Made by a program: the position numbers and the translations under genes. From an uncultured Ruminococcus sp. (GTDB lineage: Bacteria; Bacillota; Clostridia; Oscillospirales; Ruminococcaceae), in NCBI GenBank assembly GCA_947173865.1, contig CAMWGS010000074.1, positions 1 through 8,511 of the forward strand: a stretch of 8,511 nt of DNA, read 5' to 3'. Below the pieces are notes generated by a model. That model was not told where the DNA came from and ran no database searches. It saw nothing but the letters and a program-made list of their open reading frames with translations. Below are positions 1-8,301 of this stretch, one piece after another; the stretch's first letter is position 1, and each line of letters opens with the position of its first letter.

Positions 1-23
1 GTTTATGTATTTATGCCATATCT

Positions 24-52
24 ATTTTATCACAAATTGAAATGTATGTCAA
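24..52 (-). promoter_or_regulatory. Divergent sigma-A promoter leaving the window
   Basis: Read on the minus strand, a perfect -35 box TTGACA (52 to 47) is followed after exactly 17 bases by a -10 box TAAAAT (29 to 24, five of six matches to TATAAT). Transcription would start at about position 17 and run leftward out of the window, so the gene it serves is not visible. The promoter lies about 95 bases from the oppositely directed valS promoter. Box quality and spacing are seen directly; activity is inferred. Confidence 0.68.
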
Positions 53-67
53 CGGAGTTTTTCAAAT

Positions 68-91
68 CATTAATTTGTAAAAAAATTAATG
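68..91. repeat. AT-rich perfect inverted repeat between divergent promoters
   Basis: CATTAATTT (68-76) and AAATTAATG (83-91) are perfect 9-base inverted repeats separated by 6 bases. The element lies between the leftward promoter (24-52) and the valS promoter (146-174). It could be a binding site for a dimeric regulator of the divergent gene, or a chance palindrome in very AT-rich DNA. No U-rich tract makes it a convincing terminator on either strand. Confidence 0.4.
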
Positions 92-145
92 TATTTTCAC
101 CGACTTTATCGTGAAATTGTTATATAAAAATTTCTCAAGAACCTG

Positions 146-174
146 TTGACAAAACAAAAAGGATATGATATTAT
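146..174 (+). promoter_or_regulatory. valS promoter
   Basis: A perfect -35 TTGACA (146-151) and a -10 TATTAT (169-174, five of six matches) are separated by 17 bases. The predicted start near 181-183 falls just ahead of the first base-paired element of the T-box leader. The leader transcript before the valS start codon would then be about 305 bases long. This is the only strong plus-strand promoter ahead of the six-gene block. Confidence 0.82.
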
Positions 175-188
175 TTATTTATATTTGA

Positions 189-451
189 AAAGCTGTGATG
201 GAAAGAAGTAGGAACAGTTACGGATTTGCAGAGAGTCGCCATACGGTGCAAGGCGATATGAAGAATTGTTCTGAAGTAGTTCCGGAGCTTCGGCAGTGAA
301 CGGATTTTTATTCAGTAAGTGCCGACGTGTTTCTCTCGTTACAGGGAATGAGGCTTTAAGGCTTCACGGAGTGCAGGGAGTTTTTCCCTGAATTCAGGTG
401 GTAACACGGATATTTTTCCGCCCTGAACCCTTTGCGGTTCGGGGCTTTTCT
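189..451 (+). promoter_or_regulatory. T-box leader, valine specific, controlling valS
   Basis: This RNA senses uncharged tRNA-Val and permits read-through into valS when valine charging is low. Stem I is closed by AAGCT (190-194) with AGCTT (286-290). It contains AGUA (207-210), a GAACA/UGUUC helix (212-216 with 267-271), the AGAGAG motif (230-235) and a distal helix UCGCC/GGCGA (236-240 with 252-256). The specifier loop after the GAACA helix holds GUA (276-278), a valine codon. Smaller hairpins follow: CGGCA/UGCCG (291-295 with 320-324), UUCUCU/AGGGAA (331-336 with 343-348), and CAGGGA/UCCCUG (374-379 with 385-390). The T-box sequence is at 396-409, and its UGGU (399-402) matches an ACCA tRNA end. 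UUCAGG (393-398) pairs with CCUGAA (422-427), and CGG (407-409) with CCG (418-420), to form the antiterminator. This uses bases of the terminator's 5' arm, so the two structures exclude each other. The helices were paired by eye; the family assignment is very secure. Confidence 0.95.
420..451 (+). terminator. Regulated intrinsic terminator of the T-box leader
   Basis: GCCCTGAACC (420-429) pairs along its full 10 bases, with one G-U pair, with GGTTCGGGGC (436-445) across a 6-base loop. TTTTCT follows. The 5' arm overlaps the strand needed for the T-box antiterminator, so this is the off state of the valS leader and forms when charged tRNA-Val predominates. It lies 38 bases before the valS start codon. 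Confidence 0.93.
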
Positions 452-488
452 GTTGTTGCGAAAATATTATAAAAAAGGAGTTTACCAA

Positions 489-3110
489 ATGGCAAAAGAA
501 CTTGCAAAGTCCTATAATCCGAAAGATTTTGAGGACAGAATTTACACCGCATGGAATGAAAAAGGCTGTTTCCGTGCAGAAGCAGACCCGAAGAAAGTCC
601 CCTATACAATAGTTATTCCCCCTCCGAACATAACAGGACAGCTTCACATGGGTCATGCCCTTGACGAAACTTTACAGGATATTCTTATCCGCTGGAAAAG
701 AATGTGCGGTTATTCTGCATTATGGCTTCCGGGTACAGACCACGCCGCCATTGCTACAGAAGCCAAAATCGTCGAGACAATGCGTAAAGAGGGTGTTACC
801 AAAGAAGATTTGGGACGTGACGGTTTCATGAAACGTGCGTGGGAATGGAAAAAGCAGTATGGCGGACGTATCGTTGAACAGCTTAAAAAACTCGGTTCCT
901 CATGTGACTGGTCAAGAGAACGTTTCACTATGGACGAAGGATGTTCAAAGGCAGTAAAGGAAGTATTCATAAAGTACTATAATAAAGGTCTTATCTATCG
1001 TGGTGAAAGAATTATAAACTGGTGTCCGAAATGCAAGACATCACTTTCAGACGCAGAAGTAACTTATGAGGACCAGACCGGTCATTTCTGGCATCTGAGA
1101 TATAAAATCAAGGATACAGACCAGTATCTTGAACTTGCCACAACACGTCCCGAAACACTTCTCGGTGATACGGCAGTAGCAGTAAACCCGAAAGACGAAC
1201 GCTATAAAGATTTAGTCGGAAAAACCGTTATCCTGCCTATCGTCCATAGGGAAATACCGATTGTTGCTGACGATTATGTTGAAATGGATTTCGGTACAGG
1301 TGTTGTAAAAATCACTCCCGCACATGACCCGAATGACTTTGAAGTAGGTCTGAGACATAATCTCCCCGTTATCAACGTAATGAACGACGACGCAACAATT
1401 ACCGACGATTATCCGTCTTATGCAGGTATGGACAGGTATGAAGCAAGAAAAGCCATAGTTGCAGACCTCGAAAAAGAGGGTGCATTGGTTGAAATCGAAG
1501 ATTACAGCCATAACGTAGGTACTTGTTACAGATGCGGTACTACTGTTGAGCCGAAAGTTTCAACACAGTGGTTTGTAAAAATGAAGCCACTCGCACAGCC
1601 TGCAATTGACGCTGTAAAGAACGGTGATACAAAATTTGTTCCCGAACGTTTTGACAAGATTTATTTCCACTGGCTTGAAAATATCCGTGATTGGTGCATT
1701 TCCCGTCAGATTTGGTGGGGACATCAGATACCTGCCTTTTACTGCGACGAATGTGGCGAAATGGTTGTAACCAAGGAAAATTCCTGCAATTGTCCGAAGT
1801 GTAACAAACCCATGAGACAAGACCCCGACACCCTTGACACATGGTTCAGCTCTGCTTTATGGCCTTTCTCAACTCTCGGTTTCCCCGAAAAAACAGCGGA
1901 TTTAGATTACTTCTACCCGACAAATACTCTCGTAACAGGCTATGATATTATTTTCTTCTGGGTTATAAGAATGATGTTCAGCGGTCTTGAAAACATGGGA
2001 AAAGTGCCGTTTGATACTGTTCTTATTCATGGTCTTGTGCGTGACTCACAGGGTCGCAAAATGTCCAAGTCTCTCGGAAACGGCATTGACCCGCTCGAAG
2101 TCATCAACGAATACGGTGCGGACGCTCTCCGCTTCATGCTCGCAACAGGTAATTCACCCGGAAACGATATGCGTTATATCGACGAAAAAGTAAAATCCGC
2201 ACGTAACTTTGCAAACAAACTCTGGAATGCTTCACGTTTTATAATGATGAATCTTCCCGAAGATTTTGAATTTACGGGACTTCCCGCAGACCTCGAACTT
2301 GAGGACAAGTGGCTTGTAAACAAGTTCAACCAGCTTACAAAGGAAGTAAACGAAAATCTTGACAAGTTTGAACTGGGTGTAGCTTCACAGAAACTCTATG
2401 ACTTTATATGGGATGTTTACTGTGACTGGTACATTGAACTTACAAAACCTCGTATTCAGGCAGGCGGTGAAACTATGGCAAAAGCACAGTCTGTACTTGT
2501 ATGGGCTATGCAGGGTATGCTTAAACTTCTTCACCCGTTCATGCCGTTCATTACAGAAGAGATATGGCAGGTTCTCACAAACGGTGCAAGTATGATTATT
2601 CTTGAAAGCTACCCCGTTTATGACAGTTCAATTGATTTCGGTGCGGAAGAAAAAGATTTTGAAAAAATCATCTCGGCTATAAAGGTAGTAAGGAACACAC
2701 GCAGTGAAATGAACGTTCCACCGTCTGTAAAGGCTAAGCTTTTCATTGAAACTGCCGAACCCGAGTTATTCAGTTCGTGTGCATTGTTCTTTGAAAAACT
2801 TGCGTCTGCGTCTGCTGTTGAGGCAGGGGAAAAATTTGACGTTCCCGACTCCGCAAACGCTGTTACCGATTCCGCAAGAATTTTCATTCCTATGGACGAA
2901 CTCGTTGACAAGGAAAAGGAAATTGCACGTCTTGAAAAGGAAAAGGCAAAAGTACAGAAAGATATTGACTTCCTCAGCGAGAAACTCAGTAATCAGGGCT
3001 TTATTGCAAAAGCTCCGGAAAAACTTATTGAGGCAGAAAAAGCAAAGCTTGCAAAGGCAGAGGAAAAAATGGCTAAAATCAATCAGTCAATTGAGGCTTT
3101 CAGAAAATAA
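489..3110 (+). CDS. valS: Valyl-tRNA synthetase (class I)
   Basis: Cytoplasmic enzyme that joins valine to tRNA-Val and edits mischarged threonine. At 873 aa it matches the usual bacterial length. The class I HIGH signature appears as HMGH (residues 53-56) and KMSKS at 524-528. The inserted CP1 editing domain carries TTRPET (218-223) and HDPND (279-283, including the expected editing Asp). Paired cysteines at 179/182, 346/349, 419/422 and 435/438 look like zinc-binding knuckles. An anticodon-binding helical domain spans about 605-740, and residues about 805-873 form the charged C-terminal coiled coil typical of ValRS. The ATG at 489 is chosen because AAGGAG (475-480) lies 8 bases upstream and the protein starts at the conserved N-terminus. 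An in-frame start at 432 would lie inside the leader terminator. Expression is controlled by the valine T-box. The stop codon overlaps the next gene's ATG (TAATG). Confidence 0.98.
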   Translation: MAKELAKSYNPKDFEDRIYTAWNEKGCFRAEADPKKVPYTIVIPPPNITGQLHMGHALDETLQDILIRWKRMCGYSALWLPGTDHAAIATEAKIVETMRKEGVTKEDLGRDGFMKRAWEWKKQYGGRIVEQLKKLGSSCDWSRERFTMDEGCSKAVKEVFIKYYNKGLIYRGERIINWCPKCKTSLSDAEVTYEDQTGHFWHLRYKIKDTDQYLELATTRPETLLGDTAVAVNPKDERYKDLVGKTVILPIVHREIPIVADDYVEMDFGTGVVKITPAHDPNDFEVGLRHNLPVINVMNDDATITDDYPSYAGMDRYEARKAIVADLEKEGALVEIEDYSHNVGTCYRCGTTVEPKVSTQWFVKMKPLAQPAIDAVKNGDTKFVPERFDKIYFHWLENIRDWCISRQIWWGHQIPAFYCDECGEMVVTKENSCNCPKCNKPMRQDPDTLDTWFSSALWPFSTLGFPEKTADLDYFYPTNTLVTGYDIIFFWVIRMMFSGLENMGKVPFDTVLIHGLVRDSQGRKMSKSLGNGIDPLEVINEYGADALRFMLATGNSPGNDMRYIDEKVKSARNFANKLWNASRFIMMNLPEDFEFTGLPADLELEDKWLVNKFNQLTKEVNENLDKFELGVASQKLYDFIWDVYCDWYIELTKPRIQAGGETMAKAQSVLVWAMQGMLKLLHPFMPFITEEIWQVLTNGASMIILESYPVYDSSIDFGAEEKDFEKIISAIKVVRNTRSEMNVPPSVKAKLFIETAEPELFSSCALFFEKLASASAVEAGEKFDVPDSANAVTDSARIFIPMDELVDKEKEIARLEKEKAKVQKDIDFLSEKLSNQGFIAKAPEKLIEAEKAKLAKAEEKMAKINQSIEAFRK

Positions 3111-3463
3111 TGCGTGAAAAGATTATTTCTTACACAAGGGAAAAGTATGCCACAGACCCCGAATATCTGTGGCTGAAAACCCCTGACGCTTTTATTCTCA
3201 GAAACTCAAAAAATAAAAAGTGGTATGCTCTGGTCATGAACGTAAAAAAATCGGTACTGATTCCCGAAGCAGAGGGATTCACCGACATTATCAATCTGAA
3301 ATGTGAACCCGTTACAAGAGAGTGTCTGCTCGCAGAGGGCAGGTGCTTTCCTGCATACCACATGAACAAACAAAAATGGATTTCAATAATTCTTGACAAT
3401 AATATTGATTTTCAGATATTGTGCAATATTATTGACGAAAGTTATAATCTTATAGACAGGTGA
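3110..3463 (+). CDS. MmcQ/YjbR family protein
   Basis: A 117-aa protein whose core resembles the MmcQ/YjbR family, small double-wing cytoplasmic proteins often annotated as DNA-binding but with no firmly established role. The recognisable region runs from the strand WYALVMNVKKS (residues 38-48) through a stretch rich in P, C and E to FPAYHMNKQKW (80-90) followed by the ISIILD strand. The pattern of a Tyr-His-Met-Asn-Lys turn followed by Trp is characteristic of this family. There is no signal peptide or membrane segment. The ATG overlaps the valS stop (TAATG) and has only a poor Shine-Dalgarno match (GAGG at 3093-3096, 13 bases away), so translation is probably coupled to valS. Its stop overlaps the AGGTGA ribosome site of the following acetyltransferase. 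Family membership is fairly sure; function is unknown. Confidence 0.85.
   Translation: MREKIISYTREKYATDPEYLWLKTPDAFILRNSKNKKWYALVMNVKKSVLIPEAEGFTDIINLKCEPVTRECLLAEGRCFPAYHMNKQKWISIILDNNIDFQILCNIIDESYNLIDR
3397..3434. repeat. Perfect 11-base inverted repeat near the end of the YjbR gene
   Basis: CAATAATATTG (3397-3407) and CAATATTATTG (3424-3434) are exact inverted copies separated by 16 bases, inside the coding sequence. The left arm overlaps a perfect TTGACA (3393-3398). TATTGT (3417-3422), a weak -10 match at an 18-base spacing, lies between the arms, and a perfect TATAAT (3443-3448) lies just downstream without a good -35. There is no T-run after the repeat, so it is not an intrinsic terminator. 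It may be an internal promoter/operator for the acetyltransferase and downstream genes, or chance in AT-rich codons. Confidence 0.35.
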
Positions 3464-3468
3464 ATATT

Positions 3469-3996
3469 ATGAGTATTTTTATAACTCCTACAATCGAAAC
3501 TGACCGCCTTATTCTCAGACCACTTACCATAAACGATGCAGACGATGTATTTGAGTGGACAGGCGACGAAAGAGTTGCGGAATATATGATTTACCAGTGT
3601 CACAGAAACATTGAAGTTACAAGAGAATGGCTCTGCTCTCTTGACATTCTTGAAAATGAATACACATGGGGATTTGTCTGTAAGTCTGATGGTAAACTTA
3701 TCGTTTCAGACGGTATAAGGTTCAGAACAGATGAAAATGTCTGGAGTTTCGGCTATAATCTCAGATACGACTGCTGGGGACACGGTTTTGCAACAGAGGC
3801 TTCTAAACGTATGATTGAATATGCTTATTCTGAAAATAATGCTCGTGAATTTGTATCGGAACACGCTGTAGAAAATACAGCTTCAGGCAGAGTTATAGAA
3901 AAATGTGGTCTTGTTTTTGATGAATATTCGGAATACTCAAAATTTGACAACAGCCGTACATTCAAATCCAAAAAATACAGAATGACTTTAAAATAA
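3469..3996 (+). CDS. GNAT family N-acetyltransferase, RimJ/RimL type
   Basis: A 175-aa cytoplasmic enzyme expected to transfer an acetyl group from acetyl-CoA to an amino group; the substrate cannot be told from sequence. The N-terminus TIETDRLILRPL (residues 8-19) is the standard opening of the RimJ/RimL-like subgroup (Acetyltransf_3). The acetyl-CoA pyrophosphate loop is WGHGFATEA (103-111), matching the WGxGxATEA pattern. The later ENTASGRVIEKCGL (135-148) is the usual Asn-Ser-Arg-x-x-Glu-Lys-x-Gly helix. The ATG at 3469 is preferred because AGGTGA (3458-3463) lies about 5 bases upstream. A GTG at 3460 overlapping the previous stop would add three residues. The strand before motif A (IVSDGIRF) lacks the common IGxxGL form. 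It lies 12 bases before the Dabb gene. Confidence 0.93.
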   Translation: MSIFITPTIETDRLILRPLTINDADDVFEWTGDERVAEYMIYQCHRNIEVTREWLCSLDILENEYTWGFVCKSDGKLIVSDGIRFRTDENVWSFGYNLRYDCWGHGFATEASKRMIEYAYSENNAREFVSEHAVENTASGRVIEKCGLVFDEYSEYSKFDNSRTFKSKKYRMTLK

Positions 3997-4008
3997 GGAG
4001 AAATTTTT

Positions 4009-4311
4009 ATGGTTAAACATATTGTAATGTTCAAGTTAAAGGACACCGAAGGTAAAACTGCTTACGAAAACGCACTCGAAGCTAAAGAACGTTTCAACAA
4101 CGTTATCGAAAATGTAAAGGAACTCAAAAAAGGTGAAATCGTCATCAACTCAAAGGACGCTGACCAGTCCAACTATACTATATCACTTCTCTGTGATTTT
4201 GACACAATTGACGACCTTAACGCTTATCAGGTTCATCCCGCTCACGTTGATTTCGGTAAGTTCATAGGTACTGTAAAGACAGACCGTGCGTGCATTGACT
4301 ACGAATACTGA
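4009..4311 (+). CDS. Dabb family small protein (stress-responsive alpha/beta barrel)
   Basis: A 100-aa protein with the pattern of the Dabb domain, a dimeric ferredoxin-like alpha-beta barrel. The N-terminus MVKHIVMFKLKD places His4 and the VMFKL strand where the family has its conserved HxVxFK. A helix follows at about 17-40, then the LLCDFDTIDDLNAY region and the family hallmark YQVHPAH (73-79). Members include plant stress-induced proteins and polyketide cyclases such as olivetolic acid cyclase, but most bacterial ones have no known activity. AAGGAG (3995-4000) overlapping the acetyltransferase stop gives a well-spaced ribosome site. It belongs to the same close-packed transcription unit as its neighbours. 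Confidence 0.92.
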   Translation: MVKHIVMFKLKDTEGKTAYENALEAKERFNNVIENVKELKKGEIVINSKDADQSNYTISLLCDFDTIDDLNAYQVHPAHVDFGKFIGTVKTDRACIDYEY

Positions 4312-4331
4312 TATATGAAAAGGAAAATTTT

Positions 4332-5417
4332 ATGAACCGGATTAGAAAAAATTCACTCGGAATAATTTTGTGTATTGCAATATCGGCGTTGTCGTCATTT
4401 CTTGCCACTCTGAATATAGGTTCTTTCTCACTTGAAATAATCGGAGCACCCGTCTTTGCGATTCTCACAGGAATGATTATCAGTCTTGCCATTCCGTCGC
4501 TTTCAGGTAAGGAAACGCTTAAAGACGGTATTAAATTCACATCTAAAAAAATTCTACAGTGGGCAGTTATTATACTGGGATTCTCGCTTAATTTAAGTAC
4601 TATACTAAAAGTCGGCGGAAAAAGTCTCCCTGTAATCATTTCAACTATAAGCATTTCGCTTATAACGACGTTTGTGCTTATGAAAGTACTGAAAATCAAT
4701 AAAAAAACCGCCTGCCTTATCGGTGTGGGTTCATCAATATGCGGAGGCTCTGCAATTGCCGCAACCGCTCCCGTCATTGACGCAGACGACGAAGATGTTG
4801 CTCAGGCTATTTCCGTAATATTTCTGTTCAACGTCCTCGCCGCACTGATTTTTCCGCAGTTTGGTCACGCTATCGGTCTTGGCTCGGAAGGATTCGCAAT
4901 ATTCGCAGGTACTGCCGTAAATGATACATCATCAGTTACGGCGGCAGCTTCCACAGCTGAAGGAATTTATGGTGCTGACGGTATTCTGTCATCTGCCGTT
5001 ACCGTAAAACTCACACGTACACTCGCCATTATCCCCATAACCCTCGCACTTGCAGTATACAGAACATATCAGGCTAAAAAGTCAGGCAATCAGGCAGGAA
5101 ATTTTTCAATAAAAAAAATTTTTCCGTTTTTCATACTGTTTTTCATAGGTGCGTCCGTTATAACTACCGTTGTAGGACTTATTCCCGAAAATACTTTCAC
5201 AGTTTTCTACAATGAACATTTTGTATCATTTGCAAAATGGCTTGCAAAGTTCTTTATAGCTATGGCGATGTGTGCAATAGGTCTGAACACAAATATAGTC
5301 AAACTAATAAAAAACGGCAAAAAACCTATATTACTCGGTCTGTGCTGCTGGATTGCAATTACGGCGGTTTCAATAGGTGTACAGCTTCTTTCAGGCGTAT
5401 ACTACACTAATATTTAA
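4332..5417 (+). CDS. YeiH/UPF0324 family membrane protein (putative sulfate exporter)
   Basis: A 361-aa, highly hydrophobic inner-membrane protein with about ten predicted helices, for example at residues 9-28, 37-54, 74-92, 99-119, 158-176, 232-244, 264-284, 303-320 and 333-352. The family signature GVGSSICGGSAIAATAPVI is complete at 131-149. GTAVNDTSSVTAA (193-205), KLTRT (226-230) and AMCAIGLNTNI (312-322) are further conserved blocks. Length matches the family (about 340-370 aa). The family (Pfam Cons_hypoth698) is commonly labelled a putative sulfate exporter; substrate specificity is not proved for this protein. The start at 4332 has AAAAGGA (4318-4324) 7 bases upstream. It lies 20 bases after the Dabb gene and 17 before folC, with no terminator on either side. 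Confidence 0.93.
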   Translation: MNRIRKNSLGIILCIAISALSSFLATLNIGSFSLEIIGAPVFAILTGMIISLAIPSLSGKETLKDGIKFTSKKILQWAVIILGFSLNLSTILKVGGKSLPVIISTISISLITTFVLMKVLKINKKTACLIGVGSSICGGSAIAATAPVIDADDEDVAQAISVIFLFNVLAALIFPQFGHAIGLGSEGFAIFAGTAVNDTSSVTAAASTAEGIYGADGILSSAVTVKLTRTLAIIPITLALAVYRTYQAKKSGNQAGNFSIKKIFPFFILFFIGASVITTVVGLIPENTFTVFYNEHFVSFAKWLAKFFIAMAMCAIGLNTNIVKLIKNGKKPILLGLCCWIAITAVSIGVQLLSGVYYTNI

Positions 5418-5434
5418 ACGAAAGGGCTGATATA

Positions 5435-6697
5435 ATGAACTTTGAAGAAAGTATGAAGTTTATAAATTCCTACAGCAAGTCAGGTGCAAAAATTACCGAC
5501 CTTTCACGTGCGGAAGAACTTATGCGGAAAATCGGAAATCCCGAAAAAAGCCTTAAATTCGTCCATATAGCAGGAACTAACGGAAAAGGTTCTACTCTTG
5601 AATACATATCAAACGCACTTATACTTTCAGGCTATAAAACAGGTCAGTTTACATCGCCTTTTGTTCTGCATTATACAGACAGAATACGTATAAACGGCAA
5701 AGAAATTGACGAAAAGTCTTTCTGTGAAATATGTGAATATGTTTCGGAAAAAGTTGACGACAAGCCGTATTCACAGTTTGAAATCACTATGGCAATAGCT
5801 TTGCTTTGGTACGAAAAACAGAAATGTGACATAGTCGTACTGGAAACAGGCATAGGCGGTCTGCTTGACTGCACAAACGTTATTCCGTCACCACTGCTTT
5901 CTGTCATAACTTCAATATCATTAGACCATACGGCAATTTTAGGCGAAACAGTCGAAGAAATCGCTGTCCACAAGGCTGGTGTTATAAAAGAAAATTCCGC
6001 TATAGTCGTTTCAAAGGACAACACAAACAAAAATGTACTTGAAACAATCAGAAAAACCGCTCTTGAAAAAAATGCCGAACTTATAGAGGCTGAACCCTGT
6101 AAACCTGCTTTTGACGGCGGTCTTGTTTCACAGTTCATTTATAAAGGTCAGCAATATAAACCCACTATGTTCGGTATTCATCAGTACTACAACGCACAGA
6201 CTACACTAACAACGTGCGTTTATCTCAGAAAACACGGTTTTGACATCTCCGACGAAAATATTAAAAAATCTATTGAAACAACACAGGTAAAAGCCCGTGT
6301 ACAGTATATTGACGGCAAACCGCCTGTTATCGTTGACGGTGGACATAATCCGTCAGGTGTAAGTATGCTTTCACTTGTTCTTATGTATCTCAGTACACGG
6401 AACAAAAAGATATATACGGTCATGGGTATGGTTGACTCAAAGGATTTCACCGACTGCATAAAAATTATTGCTCCGCAGTCTGAAAGACTTTTTGCAGTGG
6501 ACGGCTTCGCACCTAATTCCGTCCCTGCCTGTGATATTGAAAACTTGGCAGGATTCTATACTGAATCGGAAATTTCCTCATCTCTCACTGACGCAGTCGA
6601 AAAGGCAAAAAAACTTGCACTCGAAAATGACGGCATAGTTGTTGTATGCGGTTCACTTTATCTTGCAAGCGAATATCTTAACAGCATAGAAAAATAA
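5435..6697 (+). CDS. folC: Folylpolyglutamate synthase / dihydrofolate synthase
   Basis: Cytoplasmic ATP-dependent ligase that adds glutamate to folates and, in bifunctional members, makes dihydrofolate from dihydropteroate. At 420 aa it has the normal length of the Mur-ligase-like family. The P-loop is GTNGKGS (residues 47-53), followed by FTSPFVLHYTDRIRING (72-88), the substrate and omega-loop area. LETGIGGLLDCTN is at 136-148, and SLDHTAILG and HKAGVIK (179-185) supply the metal and carbamate-lysine region. The C-terminal domain carries KARVQ (286-290), DGGHNP (301-306) and the closing VVVCGSLYLASEY (402-414). Several consensus residues differ: SPH becomes SPF, GGR becomes GGL and EKAG becomes HKAG. 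AAAGGG (5421-5426) lies 8 bases before the ATG. It is the last gene of the block and is followed by a terminator. Whether it has both activities cannot be decided here. Confidence 0.95.
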   Translation: MNFEESMKFINSYSKSGAKITDLSRAEELMRKIGNPEKSLKFVHIAGTNGKGSTLEYISNALILSGYKTGQFTSPFVLHYTDRIRINGKEIDEKSFCEICEYVSEKVDDKPYSQFEITMAIALLWYEKQKCDIVVLETGIGGLLDCTNVIPSPLLSVITSISLDHTAILGETVEEIAVHKAGVIKENSAIVVSKDNTNKNVLETIRKTALEKNAELIEAEPCKPAFDGGLVSQFIYKGQQYKPTMFGIHQYYNAQTTLTTCVYLRKHGFDISDENIKKSIETTQVKARVQYIDGKPPVIVDGGHNPSGVSMLSLVLMYLSTRNKKIYTVMGMVDSKDFTDCIKIIAPQSERLFAVDGFAPNSVPACDIENLAGFYTESEISSSLTDAVEKAKKLALENDGIVVVCGSLYLASEYLNSIEK

Positions 6698-6703
6698 TTC
6701 AAA

Positions 6704-6771
6704 TTCCCGTACGGTTTATTGGTATAATTTGTCTGATTTTAACAAATTATAATCCGTGCGGAAATTTTTTT
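6704..6771 (+). terminator. Long intrinsic terminator after folC
   Basis: The base helix pairs TTCCCGTACGG (6704-6714) with CCGTGCGGAA (6754-6763) through one bulged C and one G-U pair. Above it, TATAATTTGT (6723-6732) pairs perfectly with ACAAATTATA (6742-6751) around a 9-base loop. A run of seven Ts follows (6765-6771). This ends the valS-to-folC transcription unit and isolates gdhA. The two-part stem is longer than most intrinsic terminators. Confidence 0.88.
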
Positions 6772-6782
6772 ATCCCAAACTA

Positions 6783-8212
<1,430 letters not shown>

Positions 8213-8262
8213 TTAAAAAACACTTATTAAACTGATAGTGACTCATCGGTAAATAAATATAA

Positions 8263-8301
8263 AAACCCCTGTTGTGCTAACCGACAGGGGTTTGATTTTT
8301 T
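8263..8301 (+). terminator. gdhA intrinsic terminator, possibly bidirectional
   Basis: AAACCCCTGT (8263-8272) pairs perfectly with ACAGGGGTTT (8284-8293) across an 11-base loop, followed by GATTTTTT (8294-8301). It lies 50 bases after the gdhA stop. On the minus strand the same hairpin is followed by TTATATTTATTT, so it could also back up termination of the convergent gene. Confidence 0.92.

Noticed and set aside
432..488. Upstream extension of valS to an earlier ATG at 432
   Set aside because: This start lies within the loop of the leader terminator and would precede the AAGGAG ribosome site. The ATG at 489 gives the normal ValRS N-terminus.
339..656. 105-aa minus-strand open frame across the leader and valS start
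   Set aside because: It overlaps the T-box leader and the valS N-terminus, has no recognisable domain and no suitable ribosome site; it is a shadow of conserved sequence.
4262..4777. 171-aa minus-strand open frame opposite the YeiH-type gene
   Set aside because: It is the reverse of a strongly conserved membrane-protein gene, including its signature motif. The hydrophobic character comes from the complementary codons.
5671..6138. 155-aa minus-strand open frame opposite folC
   Set aside because: folC motifs run through the whole stretch on the plus strand; the antisense frame has no family features.
6704..6771. Possible riboswitch or attenuator ahead of gdhA
   Set aside because: The structure lies upstream of the gdhA promoter and right after folC, and fits a terminator. 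No known riboswitch motif is visible, and the gdhA leader of about 40 bases is too short for one.
8231..8250. Short hairpin ACTGAT/ATCGGT after gdhA
   Set aside because: Only six pairs including a G-U, with no T-run; the adjacent GC-rich hairpin explains termination.
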